Of a DNA stretch of 13,667 nt, positions 9,011 through 13,667 are shown one piece after another; the first letter of the stretch is position 1; each line of letters starts with the position of its first letter. Below the pieces are notes generated by a model. It saw nothing but the letters and a program-made list of their open reading frames with translations. It was not told the origin of the DNA and did no database searches. Source of the stretch: Glomus cerebriforme (Eukaryota; Glomeromycota; Glomeromycetes; Glomerales; Glomeraceae). Made by a program: the position numbers and the translations under genes. Where the stretch lies: positions 1 through 13,667 of the forward strand of contig QKYT01000996.1 of the NCBI GenBank assembly GCA_003550305.1, given 5' to 3'.

Positions 9011-9794
9011 TTAATTTACGATTGACTCAATTTCAATTGATGTTAAATACTTGTTAAATATTATTTAATAATTTTTAACTGAAGACATCAATAAAATCAC
9101 TAGCTAAAATTTATTTTTAAAAATTTTATTATAATAATAAATAAAACAAACAAACATATGTTATTATGTTATGCATCAGATTTCAATTTGTGTCAGACGT
9201 CGATCACTCTAAATTATGGCAGATTTTTATGCTTGATGCAAACGAACAACATATATATTTAAAGATTCAATGAAACTAGTCAATCATCATCAAAATATTT
9301 TTATCATTTAAAAGAAATGCTTCTGTTAGTAAAAATAGTACTTAACAATAATCTCAATAATAAATTACTACTCTCTTAATCATTGCGATTCAATGTTCAA
9401 TGTCAGCTTTTTTATCATGATCAATATTTCCCATCTAATCTTCAACATTCATTATCAACAATTAGCGTAACCGCAAATCCTCAATGACTTTAAAGTAATA
9501 AATATGAGGAAATTAGCAATACAGTATGTCAAAGATAATAATTTAAGTACAATGAAATATAAAACCATGTTTCAAGGTATGTTCAAATATATTTTTGTAA
9601 TCTCAATATAAAAAAATTCATTCCAGAAATATTTCTCGAATATCTAACTTAAATATCCACATATTTGTCCATCATTAAAATAAGCAGTATTTCCATCAAA
9701 GTATCTCATATCAATTATTGTTTCCAAATTTTTTTTTTTTTATCACTCAATTCTATTCAATAATCTTTCTCCATATTTCTTGAGTATATAGAAA
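9011..9794. other. AT-rich spacer, nothing supportable
   Basis: No coding frame, RNA gene or notable repeat seen on either strand. The sequence becomes visibly more GC-rich from about 9780, where mobile-element debris begins. Confidence 0.45.
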
Positions 9795-9798
9795 GTGA

Positions 9799-9966
9799 GT
9801 AACGTAAATCCTCCCCTTATTAATAAGGTACGGAACGTAAGATGTGCACCCCATTCGGGTGATCATCAAAGGTTATGCATTCCATTTGCTAATTGCCAAA
9901 TAAAGCAATATTCAACAATCAATATATTTACCATTTTTAGTAACGGGTGCACAAAAGTCACGTTAC
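9799..9966. repeat. Nested inverted motifs, possible small DNA-transposon remnant
   Basis: Two short inverted pairs are nested. The outer pair is GTAACGT (9799-9805) / ACGTTAC (9960-9966) and the inner pair is GTGCACCC (9844-9851) / GGGTGCAC (9945-9952). A local hairpin CACCC-CATTC-GGGTG also lies at about 9848-9860. The tract is less AT-rich than its surroundings. It is spanned by an 85-codon plus-strand frame (9795-10052) that starts on GTG and has no recognisable domain. That frame may simply be a read-through of the repeat. A MITE-like remnant is a guess. Confidence 0.35.
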
Positions 9967-10052
9967 CGAAATTTTTGGGGGTAGTTCAGGTGTTTCTCTA
10001 TCCAAGCCAATCAAATTGTACCATGATCACGTGTAATGGATTTTTTGTTTAA

Positions 10053-10567
10053 TCGCACCCATCTAGTTTTTGGACAATGGACATTCACAAAAACATATTC
10101 ATTAATGAAACCAAGATTACAAATATACAGAATTCCTTTCCAATTCAGACAATTTTAATTTTATTCACAACAAAGAACTCACAGCCATCTCACACCAATA
10201 TCATCATCGGTGCCCAACTTCTTCACCAAATATTTTAAGAATCGCACAATACGCGACTCACACATTCTTGATTTCCTCCATCACTTCTCACAAGACATTA
10301 TCAACATTATCTGGAAATTGCACAACAACAATCTAAAAGAATGGAAAATATCCCCATCCATCACGTAGAAAAAAGAAATTTAAATATTTCAAATAAAAAT
10401 GCAAGAAAGAAACCTTCAAGAAATGCAAATGAGATAACGCTAATAATGCACCAACACCAGACCGCCCACAAATAGACACTCCTGCGACATTGAACGAAAC
10501 TCCATTTGTTCCAAATAATCTCTGGCTCATTTGGGCCTCATCTAATTTCCCTTATTCAGGATTATGA
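10053..10567 (+). pseudogene. Frameshifted relic, probably C-terminal end of a LINE ORF2
   Basis: Four consecutive plus-strand frames carry coherent protein. The first, 10053-10236, reads 'SHPSSFWTMDIHKNIF' and 'HTNIIIGAQLLHQIF'. The second continues at about 10237-10366 with 'KNRTIRDSHILDFLHHF' and 'INIIWKLHNNNLKEWK'. The third, about 10365-10438, reads 'NLNISNKNARKKPSRNANE'. The fourth, about 10439-10567, reads 'APTPDRPQIDTPATLNE' and 'NNLWLIWASSNF', ending in TGA. The pattern 'IIWKLHNNNLKEWK..PSIT' followed by a basic tail resembles, from memory, the region after the reverse transcriptase in Rhizophagus LINE-like elements. The reverse transcriptase and endonuclease are not present in the window. 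A pyrimidine-rich 3' tract and an (AAAAT)n tail follow, as expected for a LINE. The minus-strand frame at 10333-10530 is judged a shadow of this relic. Confidence 0.45.
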
Positions 10568-11013
10568 ACCTGTCATCAAAATTTTTTGATTTTTCTTCTT
10601 TATTCAATCTAAATTTTTTATTTCTTCTTTAGATATACTGTAGATATAGTTTTTTCTTTTTCTTCTTCATATAATTTAGATAGATTTATATCTTTTCCTC
10701 AGTTCGAAGAAGGCCATGCCTAAATTTTCCCTTTATAGGCGTAGGAAGTTCACTACCTCTCTTGAGCGAAGCTAAAGTTATAACTTTTTTTTCGATTTTG
10801 ACTTGAAAATCTGATAAGTTTCGAAGTTGTAACTTCAAAATTTTCTTTTCGGAAATGTAAGTTTCATAACAAATGTTTCGTTACGAAACTTCATTTTTTT
10901 TTGTTTTTTTTTCTTTAAGAAACGTTCTAACTTAACATAATTATAATTTAATTGTAATCTTATCTAGAACTACTTGTAGTGACTCTTCGTCTGAAATAAA
11001 AATAAAAATAAAA
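10568..11013 (+). mobile_element. Probable 3' untranslated region and tail of the LINE-like relic
   Basis: A pyrimidine-rich stretch (10568-10700) leads to a more GC-rich block with CAGTTCGAAGAAGGCCATGC and GGCGTAGGAAGTTC (about 10700-10752). After a tract rich in palindromes (10774-10891) comes a short A-rich microsatellite of AAAAT/AAATA units at about 10994-11013, which is a typical LINE 3' tail. The limits are inferred from the relic upstream and the tail. No target-site duplication could be established. Confidence 0.38.
10774..10891. repeat. Cluster of related palindromes (AAGTT/AACTT, GTTTCG/CGAAAC)
   Basis: Four overlapping inverted repeats share the words AAGTT, AACTT and GAAAC. AAAGTTATAACTTT (10774-10787) is a perfect 14-nt palindrome. 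GAAGTT-GT-AACTTC is at 10823-10836. GTTTCG-TTA-CGAAAC is at 10875-10889. AAGTTTC (10859-10865) pairs with GAAACTT (10885-10891). Similar words repeated this closely suggest successive binding sites or a folded terminal structure rather than chance. Confidence 0.55.
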
Positions 11014-11227
11014 TGGACTCATAATGGTTTCCATTTCCTAGTTGTTAATATGATTTATGCAACAATATGTTCATCATTAGTTTGCAAATAAAATATTTTT
11101 GTATATTCAGTTTTTTATCATATATTTACATATTGAACATGTACGGGCTTGTTTTTTTTTTAAATTATAAACAAGAATAAAAAAAAACCTTCAACATTAA
11201 CATTGTGTTTAATTAATTCTTCAATAG
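11014..11227. other. AT-rich sequence upstream of a possible exon
   Basis: No coding exon seen. The right end, with TTAAT (possible branch site) and TTCTTCAATAG, looks like an intron end feeding the reading frame that opens at 11228. Confidence 0.3.
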
Positions 11228-11395
11228 TATCGACTTAAGAAATTTGAAATTAATATTAAAAAAAAAACTTACAAAAAACTTATTCAATTGCAAGCTTATA
11301 ATAAGTATGGGACTGCAGCGAGTACGAATAAGAATGAAGTCAGGGATGATGATAGGTGTACGTCGTTCTGTCAAAAACCCCAGACAACAAAGTGA
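11228..11395 (+). CDS. Possible terminal exon or gene fragment, function unknown
   Basis: A plus-strand frame of 55 codons opens directly after a splice-acceptor-like TTCAATAG and ends in TGA at 11393-11395. It reads 'YRLKKFEINIKKKTYKK', then 'LQAYNKYGTAASTNKNE', 'VRDDDRCTSF' and so on, with a mixed, protein-like composition and higher GC than its surroundings. The competing frame in the same place (11244-11438) starts on TTG and is arginine/methionine/lysine-biased, so I take it for the shadow. No upstream exon could be found, so this may be a fragment left by transposition or gene decay. The product is not recognised. Confidence 0.33.
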   Translation, partial: YRLKKFEINIKKKTYKKLIQLQAYNKYGTAASTNKNEVRDDDRCTSFCQKPQTTK

Positions 11396-12226
11396 AATTA
11401 CTTATCCCACACCTAAAATATTGAAGTTTTTGTTGTGAAAAAAAGTTTTCATTACTATTTGAAATTATTGGAAGAGTTGATTTGAATTTTGATTAAAACC
11501 TTTTGAACATAATGTTGGTAGTAGATATATACCTGGACTATCACATTGTTAAGATAATAAAATTTTTTTATTTGAAGTTTCTAGGAAAGAGGTTAAGAAT
11601 TCTTTGTGAAGGTTATATTATAAAGGGTTATATGATTGAACGATGTGAAACTATGACATCACATTAATTTATCAATGTTTTATTTGATCAATAAAATATA
11701 CTTTTAAATAAAAGCTATTCTTGATTAAATCAATGCAGCACTGCGTTGCAAAAAATTATATAAACTTAGAGAACTTTGATTCACCGCCAGCAATGCTAAT
11801 ACTCTCTTTTCATAGATATTATTATTTTAATTATTATTTAAATGAATTTTAAGCAAATTTGTTTAATTAGACAAATCTTTATTATGTAATATTTTAGTTT
11901 TATTATAGGAAAAATTACTTTAGTTCAAATTATAATTCAAATTATTGCAAATATAAAATTGCTACTTTATAACTCATAATTTGAACAAATTATAAAATAA
12001 AAATAAATAATAAAATGAATTATTTAAATTACAAATTAAGAAAATATTTACTACCCTAATTCTAATGTTTAAATAATTCTAGATAAAAATAGTACAAATA
12101 ATTGGCCATCGCTATAAAGTTTTGATTTATAGAATAATATCTGATTTGTTAATCAATTTAAAAACAAAAAATTATTGGTATTAGTTTCTAAATATTTTAA
12201 AGCAGAAAATCATCAGTCACACCACT
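11396..12226. other. AT-rich spacer beyond the 3' end of the minus-strand gene
   Basis: No gene seen. It contains a direct repeat of TTCAAATTAT (11924 and 11936) and an 11-bp inverted pair GTTCAAATTAT (11923-11933) / ATAATTTGAAC (11976-11986). The right end would be the 3' untranslated region of the gene ending at 12227. Confidence 0.45.
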
Positions 12227-13667
12227 TTATAATTTACCATCTGAAATTTCCAATTCATCTTGATCTTCTGGATGAAAGTTTGGGTTATTAGTAATTTCAT
12301 CATCTATATACAGTATAATATAAAATTTATTACATTAATTAACAGAAAGGATAAAGAATATTTAATAATTGAATATCAAAATCTCTTACCATCCTTTGCA
12401 ATATAATTTCTTTGTATATATGAAATTTCAACTATAAAAATGTACATACATTTTTAAAATGAAAATATAAATAAGCATGGATAATAAAATAAGTAGTTTA
12501 ATAATAAGTTACCTTCATTATTGTTTAATTTTATTTTTTTGGATTTTTTGTTATCAGTTAAATCTTCCTTCTCTTCTTTTATTTAAAATTATTAAACAAG
12601 CAAACTTTAATATTCGTTTATATTACTAATAAATATTTTGAATACCTCCAGAATAAATTCTTTTTGATTTATCCTTTATTTCATCGTTGTCATCTATAAA
12701 TTGTTAAATTTGAATTATTAAATTATAAATATTTCAGTTCTTTTAATTATTTTCACCAATAGAATTATTCTGTTCAGTTTGAGATTTAGATTGTTCAAAT
12801 ATAATATCTACAATTTCTAAAATAAAATAAAGAAATTAAGATAATTAAATATATTCAACTTTTAATTGCGTATAGATTATTACTTACTATTTGGAATACT
12901 CAAGTTATTTTGCATAATTTCATTGCTATAATCAGCTATAATAATTGATTTGATTTATTTTATTTAATTCGAATATTCAAAAATTTTTATAAATACATAC
13001 AGAAGTATCAATAGTCACCTTTTTGTTCTTCTAGTAATTAATAAGGAATAGATTATATGTATAATAAAAGTGATTAAAAATATGATTAAGAAAATTTAAA
13101 AGATATAAATTTGAGTCTAATATATTACCTTCAGTAGCCATGTGTGGTGGAATTAAGCCTGGATTCAAAAAATAGCGAATTATATTTAAAGATCGAGAAC
13201 TATTACCATTATTAATACGTGCAAATTGTTTAAACTCTGATATATTAGCAATATTTCCATTTAATTTATAAGAAATCCACCATTTCAAAAGCATAACTAT
13301 TTCATCTTCGAAGAGTGCTCGACTATTCAATTCATTTAAAACATCTTGAAATCCAATTCTCTTATAAGTTCCATCGATTTTACTTTCGTAAAAAATGTTT
13401 CACATTTTCAAACATAACTGTTGGAACAACTGGAACAGTTTTAATGAATCCTGCCATTCCTGGGTTAGGAATACGAACATCAGATATTGGAAGNATACCA
13501 TTTGTTGACAAAATANACAATTTGTTTTCCAAACATTTGAAAAATTGCGATTCTGTTATTTCACCAATTTGATTATTTGGTGTATTTGGATTGAACTTAA
13601 AATATGTCAAAGCATGTGCTGCCCACTTTCCCAACCATTCACGACTTTCATCACCTTCAATATTAGA
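12227..13667 (-). CDS. 3' part of an intron-rich gene: sacsin-like/DUF3684-like exon plus charged tail of mini-exons (5' incomplete)
   Basis: Exons in transcript order: 13667-13129 (start outside the window), 13030-13019 (12 nt), 12935-12888 (48), 12816-12757 (60), 12693-12646 (48), 12575-12513 (63), 12431-12390 (42), 12303-12227 ending TAA. Introns of 98, 83, 71, 63, 70, 81 and 86 nt all begin GT, end AG and are phase 1. All joins keep the frame open. The large exon reads 'REWLGKWAAHALTYFKFNP', 'VRIPNPGMAGFIKTVPVVP', then 'SRALFEDEIVMLLKWWISYK' and 'LNIIRYFLNPGLIPPHM'. This resembles, from memory, the C-terminal part of fungal sacsin-like/DUF3684 proteins of unknown function (tentative). The tail is polar and charged, e.g. 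'NDEIKDKSKRIY', 'EEKEDLTDNKKSKKIK', ending 'FHPEDQDELEISDGKL', and is probably disordered. The large exon needs a 1-nt frame change between 'VMFENVKHF' and 'SKIDGTYKR', at or near the A6 run 13390-13395. Ns lie at 13494 and 13516. An assembly error or a real frameshift are both possible. The 12-nt exon is the least certain (a 9-nt version also fits). Confidence 0.72.
13390..13395 (-). other. Homopolymer frameshift in the large exon
   Basis: On the coding (minus) strand the T6 run lies where the frame carrying 'VMFENVKHF' must pass to the frame carrying 'SKIDGTYKR'. One base fewer in the run would join the two frames without losing any other residue. Homopolymer length is a common sequencing error, and two ambiguous bases lie about 100-125 nt away, so an error is as likely as a mutation. 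Confidence 0.65.

Noticed and set aside
11244..11438. 64-codon plus-strand ORF
   Set aside because: It begins with TTG and has a biased composition. The alternative frame ending at 11395 is more protein-like and has an acceptor site.
13315..13572. Plus-strand 85-codon ORF
   Set aside because: Antisense shadow of the large minus-strand exon, which has the family-like sequence.
1..13667. CRISPR arrays, prokaryotic operons, phage or plasmid modules
   Set aside because: Repeats are degenerate tandem minisatellites without spacers, and genes have spliceosomal introns, so the DNA is eukaryotic nuclear.

Overview
The window looks like nuclear DNA of an arbuscular mycorrhizal fungus (Glomeromycotina, Rhizophagus type). 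It is extremely AT-rich. Coding islands are short and separated by long AT-rich spacers, introns are about 60-100 nt with GTAATA- or GTAAG-like donors, and decayed mobile-element sequence is frequent. One gene is a tyrosine-kinase-like protein of the architecture greatly expanded in Rhizophagus: an N-terminal CxxC...CxxC zinc-ribbon-like module, an 'NFKNWTSGN' linker, then a kinase domain. The organism call rests on recognition of these families, not on a search.

Layout. 278-1337: three tandem higher-order units (332 and 356 nt apart), each made of a degenerate ~20-nt minisatellite plus a conserved AT-rich block. 1340-2040: AT-rich spacer with a hairpin at 1510-1539. 2041-2248: a tandem ~85-nt duplication, directly upstream of a badly decayed, previously unmarked coding relic at 2288-2963. 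2964-6300: mostly non-coding, with a near-perfect 34-nt hairpin (5591-5624) and a 96-nt duplication centred on an N that looks like an unmerged assembly join (5732-5923). 6550-8042: the three-exon kinase gene, complete except for one in-frame TGA exactly at a glycine of the ATP-binding loop. 8516-9010: a minus-strand reading frame with a single TGA, of uncertain status. 9795-11013: mobile-element debris, including a frameshifted plus-strand relic resembling the C-terminal end of a LINE ORF2 and an (AAAAT)n-type tail. 11228-11395: a possible short 3' exon. 12227-13667: the 3' end of a minus-strand gene, one large exon followed by seven small ones.

The most unusual item is that minus-strand gene. 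A large exon resembles the C-terminal part of fungal sacsin-like/DUF3684 proteins, which is a tentative call. It is followed by six mini-exons of 12, 48, 60, 48, 63 and 42 nt and a terminal exon, all joined by phase-1 introns. Every internal mini-exon is a multiple of three, so any subset could be skipped without losing the frame. Together they encode a charged, probably disordered tail. The large exon has a 1-nt frame problem at an A6 run (13390-13395) and two Ns, so sequence quality there is in doubt. The kinase and the minus-strand gene converge, with about 4.2 kb between them, and nothing in the sequence links their functions.
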